From: Streptomyces sp. I05A-00742
GTDB lineage: Bacteria; Actinomycetota; Actinomycetes; Streptomycetales; Streptomycetaceae
Assembly (NCBI RefSeq): GCF_013055795.1
Contig: NZ_JABETO010000007.1
Coordinates: 85,388 to 149,387, forward strand
DNA: 64,000 nucleotides
Direction: 5' to 3'
Position 1 is the stretch's first letter, and each line of letters opens with the position of its first letter. This document shows, piece by piece, positions 26,552 to 34,361 of the stretch. The notes below the pieces were generated by a model. That model worked only from the letters and a program-made list of their open reading frames with translations. It ran no database searches and was not told the origin of the DNA. The position numbers and the translations under genes were made by a program.

Positions 26552-27421
26552 TCAGACGTCCTTGAGCAGGCGGTTGATGAAGTCGCGGGAGGCCGCTATG
26601 TCGAGCGCTTGCTCGCGCAGGTGGTTGAACGCCGCGTCGTAGCGGACGGTGTGGGTGTCCTCCTCCAGGTAGAAGGACGTGGTGAGCGGTTCGATCGCCA
26701 CCAGCGGCTGGCCCTCGTCGAAGTGGAAGACGGTGTAGGCCCCGTTGAGGCCGGTGTGCGCGCCGGCGGTGAACGGAAGGACGCGGACCTCGACATTCGG
26801 CATCTCCGACGCGTCCAGCAGGCGCTTGAGCTGCCCTTCGAGTACCCCGGGTGCTCCTGCTCGGCGCCTCAGGCATGCCTCGTCGAGTACGCAGCGCATC
26901 ATGAGCGGCGGCATGGGCACGTCGTCGAGCTGACGGCTCTCCAGGGCCTGTTGGCGCTTCATGCGTAGTTCGGCGAAGGTCCTGGCCTGGCGGGTGGTGC
27001 TCCATGAGCGGCTGCTCTCGATGACCGCGCAGGCGTAGTCCATGGTCTGGAGCAGGTCCGGAACGGCCAGTGCCGCATAGGTGTCGGCTTGGCTCGCGAG
27101 CTCTTCGAGCTCGATGAGGTCGGCGAGCGAGTCGTGGATGACATCACCGTATTGAGTGAACAAGCCCCTTCGGCGGCCGGTCTCCGCGAGTTTCGCCAGC
27201 TTTCGGATCTCCGTGATCCGTACTTCGTCCTCGACGCCGTACGCGGTGAGGCACTTGTCGAGGTCGGCGCGCTGCTTGCCGTATTCGGCCTTGCTCAGGC
27301 TCGGTGAGGAGGTGCCGAGCAGCTTGGCGGCCTCCGCCAGGCTCATGCCTGCCCGGATGCGCATGGTCCGCAGCTCTGCCCCGAGTCGTCGGCGCATCAG
27401 GGTGGGCACGGCGTCCGACAA
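26552..27421 (-). CDS. Scr1/XRE family HTH regulator (DUF5753)
   Basis: This 289-residue DNA-binding protein has an N-terminal Cro/C1-type HTH at about 8-65 (GAELRTMRIRAGMSLAEAAKLLGTSSPSLS) and a long DUF5753 domain to the end. This Streptomyces family acts as developmental or antitoxin-like regulators, usually beside DUF397 or DUF6879 genes. The TTG at 27421 has AGGTAGG at good spacing; the longer reading to 27526 lacks a start signal. No DUF397 gene is adjacent. The divergent small genes at 27591-28195 are likely partners. Confidence 0.85.
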   Translation of the reverse strand: MSDAVPTLMRRRLGAELRTMRIRAGMSLAEAAKLLGTSSPSLSKAEYGKQRADLDKCLTAYGVEDEVRITEIRKLAKLAETGRRRGLFTQYGDVIHDSLADLIELEELASQADTYAALAVPDLLQTMDYACAVIESSRSWSTTRQARTFAELRMKRQQALESRQLDDVPMPPLMMRCVLDEACLRRRAGAPGVLEGQLKRLLDASEMPNVEVRVLPFTAGAHTGLNGAYTVFHFDEGQPLVAIEPLTTSFYLEEDTHTVRYDAAFNHLREQALDIAASRDFINRLLKDV

Positions 27422-27590
27422 ATGATCACCTACCTCATTCTCGGACGTCGACTCTACGACAAGCGTCAGTACGAGTACGCCAGTTAACTCGTTTGGGCAT
27501 ATATCGGGGGGAAAGTTTCGCCCCAATCCCGGGGATGCCTCAGGCTGGGCACATGGACGGATTTCAAGCCATCCGGGGAGGCCGTCGGCA

Positions 27591-27929
27591 GTGACATACA
27601 GAGCAGGCAGCTACGTGGTGGACGTACGCGACGGCCGCCTGGCGCAGGTCGCGGAGGCCGCCGACGGCCTCGTCCGCGTGCGGAGCCTGAAGGGGGGCGC
27701 CCCCTGGAACGCACCGCCCGACGCCCTGCGTCTGGCGACCCGCGAGGAGCGGCAGGCGGCCGGCCTGCGCCCGTACCAGACCGGCTGCGACGAGTGCGCC
27801 GCGCTCGAAGCGGCCAGGAGGACCGCCGCCGAGGGCGGGGACGTCTTACGGTCGCGGAACGCCACCGCCGCCGCGTACACGCACTGGATCGTGACGCACT
27901 CCGCGTCCGCCATGAAGAGGGGGAACTGA
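27591..27929 (+). CDS. Small protein of unknown function with TTA codon
   Basis: The 112-residue protein begins MTYRAGSYVVDVRDGRLAQV, a short beta-rich start often seen beside Scr1-type regulators. It has a CxxC pair (GCDECAAL) near residue 65. A TTA leucine codon occurs at 27846-27848, so translation should depend on the bldA tRNA. The GTG start has GGGGAGG upstream. Its stop overlaps the next gene's ATG (TGATG). Function unknown. Confidence 0.75.
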   Translation: MTYRAGSYVVDVRDGRLAQVAEAADGLVRVRSLKGGAPWNAPPDALRLATREERQAAGLRPYQTGCDECAALEAARRTAAEGGDVLRSRNATAAAYTHWIVTHSASAMKRGN

Positions 27930-28195
27930 TGCGAACCGTAGGGCGCTTGATCCAGCACTGTGGGCACCGCTCCGGCTGGGAGCAGGGTGGCGGCGAGCGG
28001 CGCTGCCGTGACTGTGGTGCGCGCCGCTTCACGGACTACGCGGCGTTGCTGACTCCGGAGCGTCCGGTGGAGGTCGCTCCGCCGACCCGCGACCGGACGT
28101 GGTCGGACCGCTCGGCCGCCGCGCTGATTGCCGTCGGACTCCACAACCTCAGTCGTTGGGGTACCAGTGCCACCACCTGGCGGCTGGCAGTCTGA
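27929..28195 (+). CDS. Small Cys/His protein, DUF6255-like
   Basis: This 88-residue protein overlaps the previous gene's stop by one base and is surely co-translated with it. The N-terminal half carries CGHRSGW and, 20 residues later, CRDCGARRF, a likely zinc-binding site. It resembles DUF6255-type proteins, but that is from memory. Function unknown. Confidence 0.7.
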   Translation: MRTVGRLIQHCGHRSGWEQGGGERRCRDCGARRFTDYAALLTPERPVEVAPPTRDRTWSDRSAAALIAVGLHNLSRWGTSATTWRLAV

Positions 28196-28307
28196 CCAGC
28201 ATCGCGGCATGCGGGTACGGTCGGAGAGATCAAGGTCACACTGGCCGACCAGGGTGCCGTACGATCGCCGTGCTGCGGTATCGCTGCGGCAGAAAGGAGC
28301 GCACAGC

Positions 28308-28589
28308 ATGAGTGCACAACCCGCCGAGCGTCCGTGTGGTCCCCCGGAGCGTCTGCGCACTAGCGCGGAGATTCGACGTGCTCTTCCGGAAGGTATGCGC
28401 AGCGAGTTCGACAAGGCCATCAGTAGCGCGACCTTGACCGAGCGGGCACACGTCCTGGCCCTCTGGTCCGGAATCGCGATTGAGGCCGCCGATCCCTCCG
28501 GCGACGAGCAGGTCCGTCGGTTTCAGGAAGGGCGGCTGGAAGCGCACGCGCTGGAGTGGTACCAGGAGCGAGAAGGGCGCAGTTGGTGA
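28308..28589 (+). CDS. Putative antitoxin (DUF6247-like)
   Basis: A 93-residue acidic, helical protein starting MSAQPAERPCG, with the block TSAEIRRALPEGMRSEFDKAISSA that matches DUF6247-type proteins. These commonly precede RelE-like genes. AAGGAG lies nine bases before the ATG. Its stop overlaps the toxin gene's GTG by four bases. By position it should be the neutralising partner. Confidence 0.65.
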   Translation: MSAQPAERPCGPPERLRTSAEIRRALPEGMRSEFDKAISSATLTERAHVLALWSGIAIEAADPSGDEQVRRFQEGRLEAHALEWYQEREGRSW

Positions 28590-28864
28590 GCTACGCGTAC
28601 CGCGTCGCCTATACCCCCGAGGCGCGTGCCGACCTGATCAAGCTGGGTGAACAGCTTGCGAAGACCGTCAGTGCCGCCATTTCCGCCGAGATCGCACCTG
28701 CCCCCTATGGGGGCTTGTCGGTTCCACGGCCCATGGGCGGAGGTGAATGGGACCGAACGGCTCTGGTTGCCATGTCGGCCGTTCGTTACGTCGTTTCGGA
28801 TGGAGAGGGCGTCGACCCCCCGACCATCACCATCGTGCGGGTTATCAACCGGGGGGCTTCGTAA
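28586..28864 (+). CDS. Putative RelE/ParE-type toxin
   Basis: A 92-residue protein starting from a GTG overlapping the upstream stop codon. The opening YRVAYTPEARADLIKL is the first strand and helix of the RelE/ParE fold, and the last strands read RYVVSDGE and TITIVRVI. Such toxins cleave mRNA on the ribosome or block gyrase; which one cannot be told. The layout antitoxin-toxin with a 4-base overlap is classic for type II modules. Confidence 0.7.
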   Translation: MSYAYRVAYTPEARADLIKLGEQLAKTVSAAISAEIAPAPYGGLSVPRPMGGGEWDRTALVAMSAVRYVVSDGEGVDPPTITIVRVINRGAS

Positions 28865-28870
28865 CAACCT

Positions 28871-29731
28871 TCAGTCCGGCCTGCCAACCTCGGCCGCAGG
28901 GTGTGGCCCGGCCAGCGCATCCAAGAACCGCTCCACCGTCGCCGCCATCGCCTCCCGCGCCGGGGCGAGGTAGCGGCGCGGGTCGACCGTCGACGGATGC
29001 GCTTCCAGGAAGGCGCGCACGGCGCCGGTGAAGGCGGTGTTGAGGGCCGTGCCGACGTTCACCTTCCTGATGCCCGCCGTCACCGCGCGGCGGAGTTCGG
29101 GGTCGGGGACTCCCGACGAACCGTGCAACACCAGCGGGACGGGGACGGCGTCGCGGAGGGCGGCGATCAGGGTGTGGTCGAGGGTCGCCGTGCGGGCCGT
29201 CATCGCGTGGGAGCTGCCGACCGCCACCGCCAGGGCGTCGACGCCTGTGTCGGCGACGAACGCGGCCGCCTCCGCCGGGTCGGTGCGTACCCCGGGCGTG
29301 TGCGCGTCCCCCGGTTTGCCGCCGACGCGGCCCAGTTCTGCCTCCAGCCACAGCCCGCGGGTGTGGGCCCAACGGGCGGCGTCCGCCGTGGCCTTGACGT
29401 TCTCGGCGTAGGGCAGCTTCGAGGCGTCGTACATGACCGACGAGAAGTCGTGGGCGCTCGCGGCGTGGAGGAGGTCGATGGACTCGACGTGGTCGAGGTG
29501 GAGGGCGAGCGGGGCGGAGGAGGAGCGGGCGACGGCTGCGGTGGCTGTGGCGAGTGGGGTGAGGTTGCCGCCGTGGAATTTGACGGCGTTCTCGGAGATC
29601 TGGAGGACGGCGGGGGAGCCGGCCGCCTCGGCGCCGGTGGCGATGGCCTCGGCGTGTTCGACGGTGATGACGTTGAAGGCGGCGATGGTCGCGCCGGGGG
29701 TCAGGAGGTCGGCGGTACGGGCCAGGGGCAT
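28871..29731 (-). CDS. Class II ketose-bisphosphate aldolase (GatY/KbaY-like)
   Basis: This 286-residue zinc aldolase should cleave fructose- or tagatose-1,6-bisphosphate to triose phosphates. The block FNVITVEHAEAI opens the barrel, HLDHVES carries the first metal ligand and catalytic region, and VLHGSSGVPD near 210 matches the phosphate loop. It is shorter than the glycolytic enzyme, as GatY/KbaY/AgaY are. GGGAG precedes the ATG. The PfkB kinase ends 31 bases upstream, so the two form an operon: kinase makes the bisphosphate, aldolase cleaves it. Confidence 0.88.
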   Translation of the reverse strand: MPLARTADLLTPGATIAAFNVITVEHAEAIATGAEAAGSPAVLQISENAVKFHGGNLTPLATATAAVARSSSAPLALHLDHVESIDLLHAASAHDFSSVMYDASKLPYAENVKATADAARWAHTRGLWLEAELGRVGGKPGDAHTPGVRTDPAEAAAFVADTGVDALAVAVGSSHAMTARTATLDHTLIAALRDAVPVPLVLHGSSGVPDPELRRAVTAGIRKVNVGTALNTAFTGAVRAFLEAHPSTVDPRRYLAPAREAMAATVERFLDALAGPHPAAEVGRPD

Positions 29732-29762
29732 GGGGATCGACTCCCTTGCTGGAGGGCGGCGC

Positions 29763-30695
29763 TCAGACTGCCACTACTTTCACCAGCGGCAGCGCCGCCT
29801 CGTACGCCTCCGCGTCGAACTCCCCGGCCACGGGCGCCCGGACGGTCGCCGCGGACACGGCGATCGCGCGGGCCAGCCGTTCCGGCCAGGGCAGGCCCTC
29901 CAGCCAGGCGGAGAGGAGGCCGGCGACGGCGGAGTCGCCGGCGCCGGTGGGGTTGCCGCGCAGGCGGGCGGGCGGGGTGGCGCGCCAGGTGCCGTCGGGG
30001 GTGATGGCGAGCATGCCGTCGGTGCCGAGGGAGGCGGCGACGGCGTGGGCGCCGCGGCGGCGGGCGTCGAGGGCGGCGCGTACGGGGTCGGTGGAGCCGG
30101 TGAGGGCGGCGAGTTCGGCGGCGTTCGGTTTGACGACGTCGGGGCGGGCGGCGATGCCGCGGCGCAGGGGTTCCCCGGCGGTGTCGAGCAGGACGGGGAT
30201 GTGCCGGGTCCGTGCCTGGCGGATCAGCTGCGCGTAGGCGCCGACCGGGACGCCCGGTGGCAGGCTGCCGCAGAGGGCCACCGCCCGTGCGTCGTCGAGG
30301 AGTTGGGCGTAGTGGGCGGTGAAGGCGGCCCACTCGGCCGAGGTGACCGGCGGGCCGGCCTCGTTGAGCTGGGTGGTGTCGCCGGTGGCGGCGTCCACGA
30401 TGCCGACGGTGCGGCGGGTGGTCCCGGCGATGGGGACCAGCGCGTCGGTCAGCCGTCCCGGTGTGTCCGCGGCGGCCGCGGCCAGCAGGGCGCGCAGGGT
30501 CTCGCCGGTCGCGCCGCCCGCGAAGCCGGTGACGGTGGTGTCGTGGCCGAGCCGGGCCAGTACGCGGGAGACGTTGAGGCCCTTGCCGCCCGGGCGTTCG
30601 ACGGCCTCGGCGACCCGGTGGGAGGTGTGGGGGCGGAGCCGTGGGACGCGGTAGGTCAGATCGAGCGCGGCGTTGAGCGTGACCGTGAGGATCAT
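29763..30695 (-). CDS. PfkB family sugar-phosphate kinase (1-phosphofructokinase/tagatose-6-P kinase)
   Basis: This 310-residue ribokinase-fold enzyme begins MILTVTLNAALD, as in FruK/LacC. It carries the N-terminal PfkB signature GGKGLNVSRVLARLG near 35-50 and the catalytic block NPTGAGDSAVAG near 248 with Asp255 as base. It should phosphorylate a ketose phosphate for the next enzyme. GAGAGG precedes the ATG. In an amino-sugar cluster, tagatose-6-phosphate is a plausible substrate, but sequence does not separate this from fructose-1-phosphate. Confidence 0.88.
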   Translation of the reverse strand: MILTVTLNAALDLTYRVPRLRPHTSHRVAEAVERPGGKGLNVSRVLARLGHDTTVTGFAGGATGETLRALLAAAAADTPGRLTDALVPIAGTTRRTVGIVDAATGDTTQLNEAGPPVTSAEWAAFTAHYAQLLDDARAVALCGSLPPGVPVGAYAQLIRQARTRHIPVLLDTAGEPLRRGIAARPDVVKPNAAELAALTGSTDPVRAALDARRRGAHAVAASLGTDGMLAITPDGTWRATPPARLRGNPTGAGDSAVAGLLSAWLEGLPWPERLARAIAVSAATVRAPVAGEFDAEAYEAALPLVKVVAV

Positions 30696-30755
30696 CGGCG
30701 CCTCTCTCGGACCGGGGACGCTTGGACGGGATCGCGGGAGCGATCATGCCAAAAC

Positions 30756-30792
30756 AGCGGCGGCAGGCCCAGACCCCGGACCCGCCGCCGCT
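30756..30792 (-). terminator. Intrinsic terminator after nagA
   Basis: On the minus strand AGCGGCGGC and its complement form a stem, followed by GTTTTGG, a rare T-run in this genome. It lies in the 125-base gap between nagA and the kinase gene and should separate the two units, at least in part. Confidence 0.6.
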
Positions 30793-30820
30793 CGTCGTCC
30801 CCGCCCAAAGGCGGGAGGAA

Positions 30821-31975
30821 TCACCGCACTTCGGGCCGGACCAGCCAGGTGCCCTTGCGCATCACGCCGACCAGTTCGTAGGCACTGTCGAGCACGACGA
30901 GGTCCGCGTCCTTGCCCGGTTCCAGCGAGCCGACGCGGTCGGCCATGCCCAGCAGCCGGGCCGGGTTCTCCGACAGGGCCCGGACGGCGTGCTCGACCGG
31001 CAGGCCGTCGACCGTCACCGCGCGGCGGAAGGCCGTGTCCAGCGTCAGCGTCGAGCCGGCGATCGAACCGGCCGTCGGGCCGTCCGCGATGCGCGCGACG
31101 GCGTCCTTGACCTCGACCCGCATCGGGCCCAGCGCGTACATGCCGTCGCTCATGCCCGCCGCGCTCATCGCGTCGGTGACGAAGGCGACCCGGCCGGCGC
31201 CCGCGCGGGCGAACGCCAGCTCCAGGACGGCCGGGTGGAGGTGCGTCCCGTCGTTGATCAGCTCGACGGTGACCCGCTGGTCCTCCAGCAGCGCCGCGAT
31301 CGGGCCCGGGGAGCGGTGCTGGAGCGCGGGCATCGCGTTGAACAGGTGGGTGGCGACGGTCGCGCCCGCGTCGACGGCGTCGAGCGTCGCCTCGTAGGAG
31401 GAGTCCGTGTGGCCGACGGCCGCGACGATGCCCAGGTCCACGAGCATGCGGATGGATTCGAGGCCGCCGGGCAGCTCGGGGGCGAGGGTCATCATCCGGG
31501 CCGTGCCGTGCGCCGCGTCGACGAGCTTGCGCACGTCCGCGGGGTCCGGGTCGCGCAGCAGCTCCGGCTGGTGCGCGCCGCAGCGGTGCGGGGAGATGAA
31601 CGGGCCCTCGAAGTGGACGCCCGCCAAGTCGCCCTGCTGGGTCAGCTCGGCGAGGACGGCCGCCTGCCGGGCGAGGTCGTCCAGGTCGCCGGTGACGGTG
31701 GAGGCGACCATCGTCGTGGTGCCGTGCGCGCGGTGCGCGCGGACCGCGGTGAGGGCCTCCTCCGGGTCGCCGGAGGAGAAGGAGGCGCCGCCGCCGCCGT
31801 GGACGTGCATGTCGACGAAGCCGGGGACGATCCAGTGGCCGGTCAGGTCCCAGGCCGGCGTCTCCTCGGGCACGTCCGCGACGACGCGGGTGCCCTCCAC
31901 GGTGACGCGGCCGTGCTCCACCACCCCGGCCGGCAGCACGACACGGGCGCCGTCGAGAACCGTTCGTTCGACCAT
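30821..31975 (-). CDS. nagA: N-acetylglucosamine-6-phosphate deacetylase
   Basis: This 384-residue amidohydrolase removes acetate from GlcNAc-6-phosphate to give glucosamine-6-phosphate. The metal site includes VDMHVHGGGG near 60, HLFNAM near 218 and the catalytic Asp in FVTDAMSAAG near 270. Length and order match NagA. The ATG shares one base with the kinase stop (TGATG), so nagK and nagA are coupled. By family knowledge the unit is under DasR control, and a dre site is visible before nagK. Confidence 0.94.
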   Translation of the reverse strand: MVERTVLDGARVVLPAGVVEHGRVTVEGTRVVADVPEETPAWDLTGHWIVPGFVDMHVHGGGGASFSSGDPEEALTAVRAHRAHGTTTMVASTVTGDLDDLARQAAVLAELTQQGDLAGVHFEGPFISPHRCGAHQPELLRDPDPADVRKLVDAAHGTARMMTLAPELPGGLESIRMLVDLGIVAAVGHTDSSYEATLDAVDAGATVATHLFNAMPALQHRSPGPIAALLEDQRVTVELINDGTHLHPAVLELAFARAGAGRVAFVTDAMSAAGMSDGMYALGPMRVEVKDAVARIADGPTAGSIAGSTLTLDTAFRRAVTVDGLPVEHAVRALSENPARLLGMADRVGSLEPGKDADLVVLDSAYELVGVMRKGTWLVRPEVR

Positions 31976-32931
31976 CAGGCGGATACCTCCGTGGATTCCG
32001 TGGATTCCGTGGCGAGCAGGTCCCAGGCGAGCAGACCCGCGCCCAGGCAGCCGGCGGTGGCCCCGAGGGCCGCCGGGACGACGATGGGGAGTTTCTGGAA
32101 CGTGACGCGGTCCGCGAGCGCGGCGCGCAGCGGCCCGAACAGCGTTTCACCCGCTTCGGCGAGGCCGCCGCCGATGATCAGCGTACGGGGGTCGAGCAGC
32201 GTCAGGCCGATGACGAGGCCGTCCGCGAGCGCGTCGACCGCGTCCTGCCAGACGCGTCGCGCGCGGGGGTCGCCCGACTCCACCGCCCGGGCGCAGGCGG
32301 CGGCGTCCGCGGCCGGGTCGCCGCTCGCCGCCGCCCATGCGCGGCCCACGGCAGCGGCGGACGCCAGCGTCTCCAGGCAGCCGCGGCCGCCGCAGCCGCA
32401 CGCGGGGGCGTCGGGGCCGCGGCGTACGGCGATGTGGCCGATCTCCCCGGCCGAGCCGTTCGCGCCCTCCTCGATGCGGCCGTCGATGCCGATCGCTCCT
32501 GCGATGCCGGTGCCGAGGGGTACGAACAGGAAACGGTCCGCTCCGCGGCCGGCGCCGATCCGGCCCTCCGCGAGGCCGCCCGTGCGGACGTCGTGGCCCA
32601 GGGTGACCGGGATGCCGCCGAGGCGGCGGCTCAGCAGGTCCCTCAGCGGGAGGTCGCGCCAGCCGAGGTTGGCGGCGTAGACCGCGGTCCCTGTGCGGGC
32701 GTCGACGATCCCGGGGACGGCCGCGCCGACGGCCGACGGGGGTTCGCCGAACTCCTTCTCGCCGAGTTCGCGGAGCTCCGCGGCGAGGGTGAGGATGCCG
32801 TCGACCACGGCTTCCGGGCCTCGGTCGCGGCCGGTGGGGCGGAGGGTCTCGTGGTGGAGTGTGGCGTCCGGGCCCATGAGGGCGGCTTTTATCCCGGTGC
32901 CGCCCACGTCGAGGGCGATGACATGTTTCAC
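31975..32931 (-). CDS. nagK: ROK family N-acetylglucosamine kinase
   Basis: This 318-residue ROK kinase has the ATP loop DVGGTGIKAAL at 8-18, the catalytic Asp in GHDVR near 123, and the zinc motif CGCGGRGCLE near 190. It should phosphorylate cytoplasmic GlcNAc taken up without the PTS. The equivalent S. coelicolor gene pair is nagKA. Glucokinase activity cannot be excluded from sequence alone, but coupling with nagA and the dre site favour GlcNAc. Confidence 0.88.
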   Translation of the reverse strand: MKHVIALDVGGTGIKAALMGPDATLHHETLRPTGRDRGPEAVVDGILTLAAELRELGEKEFGEPPSAVGAAVPGIVDARTGTAVYAANLGWRDLPLRDLLSRRLGGIPVTLGHDVRTGGLAEGRIGAGRGADRFLFVPLGTGIAGAIGIDGRIEEGANGSAGEIGHIAVRRGPDAPACGCGGRGCLETLASAAAVGRAWAAASGDPAADAAACARAVESGDPRARRVWQDAVDALADGLVIGLTLLDPRTLIIGGGLAEAGETLFGPLRAALADRVTFQKLPIVVPAALGATAGCLGAGLLAWDLLATESTESTEVSA

Positions 32932-32958
32932 CCGGACAGTTTCGCGTGTGGGGGTGGG

Positions 32959-32974
32959 AAAGGTCTAGTCCACT
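32959..32974. promoter_or_regulatory. DasR-responsive element (dre) before nagK
   Basis: AAAGGTCTAGTCCACT matches the dre consensus AGTGGTCTAGACCACT at 13 of 16 positions, with the central CTAG intact. It is 28 bases before the nagK ATG. DasR, released by glucosamine-6-phosphate, is the known repressor of nagKA. Confidence 0.8.
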
Positions 32975-32982
32975 GTGCGGTG

Positions 32983-33189
32983 GGGGGTGCCCCGGGCCCG
33001 CCCTTTCACCGTTTCTGCAGGGAGGTCCCCGCGCCCCCGGGTGAGCGCGCCTGCGGCGCGCGTCCTCAAACGCCGGACGGGCTGAATAGCCCGTCCGGCG
33101 TTTGAGGACAACCGCGCGGAGCGCGGTTTGGGGGGTGCGGGGGCTTGCCCCCGCAAGAAACGGTGAAAGGGCGGGTCCGGGGCACCCCC
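32983..33189. repeat. Palindromic element, full-length copy
   Basis: A 207-base near-palindrome. The outer arms pair GGGTGCCCC...CCCTTTCACCGTTTCT with the complement ending at 33189. The inner 22-base arms 33062-33083 and 33088-33109 are perfect with loop GAAT and core CGCCGGACGGGCT. It lies between the SIS gene stop and the dre site, so it can stop readthrough into nagK. Confidence 0.85.
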
Positions 33190-33209
33190 ACCCCCACCCG
33201 CCCGCCGCG

Positions 33210-34121
33210 TCAGGCGCCGAGCACCACACTCCGCGTCAGCCCCCGCGGCCGATCCGGATCGCACCCCCGCCCCTCCGCCACCGCCACAGCCACCCGCTGC
33301 GCCCGCACCAGCTCCGCCAGCGGATCCCGCCCGGCATGGACGAACATCCCCCCGGCCCGGACGACCGCCGCCTCCAGCCCGTCGGGCACGGGGCCGAAGG
33401 CCCAGGTCACCCGGCCGGGGGCGGCGATGGCGACGGGGCCGTGGCGATACTCCATGGCGGGGTAGGCCTCGGTCCAGGCGCCGGCTGCCTCGCGCATCTT
33501 GAGGGCGGCTTCCTGGGCCGTCCCGTAGGCCCAGCCGCGGCCGAGGAAGGTCCACTGCCCGGCTTCGAGGAGGGCGGCGGGCAGCGGCTCGGCGAGGGCG
33601 GCTTCGGCCTCGTCGGCGGCGCGCAGGACGGCGGTGGAGCCGTCCGGGAGGGCGGCCCGGAGGAGGGCGAGGGCGGTGGTGGCGAAGCGGGTCTGGACGA
33701 CGGACTGCTCGTCGGCCCAGTCCAGGACGGCGACGGCGTCGGCGGCCTCGCGCACGGGGGTGCGGGGGTCGGCGGTGAGGGCCAGCAGCGGGGTGCGGCC
33801 GCGGAGGGTGCCGAGAAGGTCGAGGACCTCCGTCGTGGTCCCGGAGCGGGTGATCGCCACGACCCGGTCGTAGCGGCGGCCCGCGGGGAACTCCGACGCG
33901 GGGAAGGCGTCCGTCTCGCCCTGCCCGGCCGCCTCGCGGAGGGCCGCGTAGCCCTGGGCCATGAACCAGGAGGTGCCGCAGCCGGTGACGGCGACGCGCT
34001 CCCCGGGCTCCGGCAGCCCGGCGGTGCCGGGGACGGCGTCGACGGCCCGGCGCCAGGAGACGGGCTGGGTGGCCAGTTCGGCGGCGGTACGGGAACCGGA
34101 AGCGGTGGGTGATGCGGCCAT
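33210..34121 (-). CDS. SIS domain sugar isomerase/deaminase (AgaS-like)
   Basis: This 303-residue protein holds two SIS domains, with the phosphosugar loop GCGTSWF near 47 and the SGTT motif (ITRSGTTTEV) near 92. The second half has EAALKMREAAGAWTEAYPAMEYRHGP, the block that in GlmS and AgaS carries catalytic Glu and His. There is no glutaminase domain, so it is an isomerase/deaminase, not GlmS. With the aldolase, kinase and nagKA nearby it probably deaminates an amino-sugar 6-phosphate. It is divergent from the sugar-binding lipoprotein. Confidence 0.85.
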   Translation of the reverse strand: MAASPTASGSRTAAELATQPVSWRRAVDAVPGTAGLPEPGERVAVTGCGTSWFMAQGYAALREAAGQGETDAFPASEFPAGRRYDRVVAITRSGTTTEVLDLLGTLRGRTPLLALTADPRTPVREAADAVAVLDWADEQSVVQTRFATTALALLRAALPDGSTAVLRAADEAEAALAEPLPAALLEAGQWTFLGRGWAYGTAQEAALKMREAAGAWTEAYPAMEYRHGPVAIAAPGRVTWAFGPVPDGLEAAVVRAGGMFVHAGRDPLAELVRAQRVAVAVAEGRGCDPDRPRGLTRSVVLGA

Positions 34122-34361
34122 GACCTGGGCTCCTTGCGTTCTGCGTGAGCGATCCGTCCGTGTCCCACCGTGGATAGCAGCCCGTCGCCCGGAGGGGGAA
34201 GGGCAAGGCCGGAGCGAGTCCGTGTTCGAAGAGCCCTTAAAGTGGCGCGGAAGGAACGTGCGGAGGCGGCGGTTCCCGCGGCCTTCACCGGGCGGGTCAT
34301 CCGCGCCACGGCAGGGTCACGAGCACGGTCACACGGACACAACCACAAGGGCGGAAAGCAA

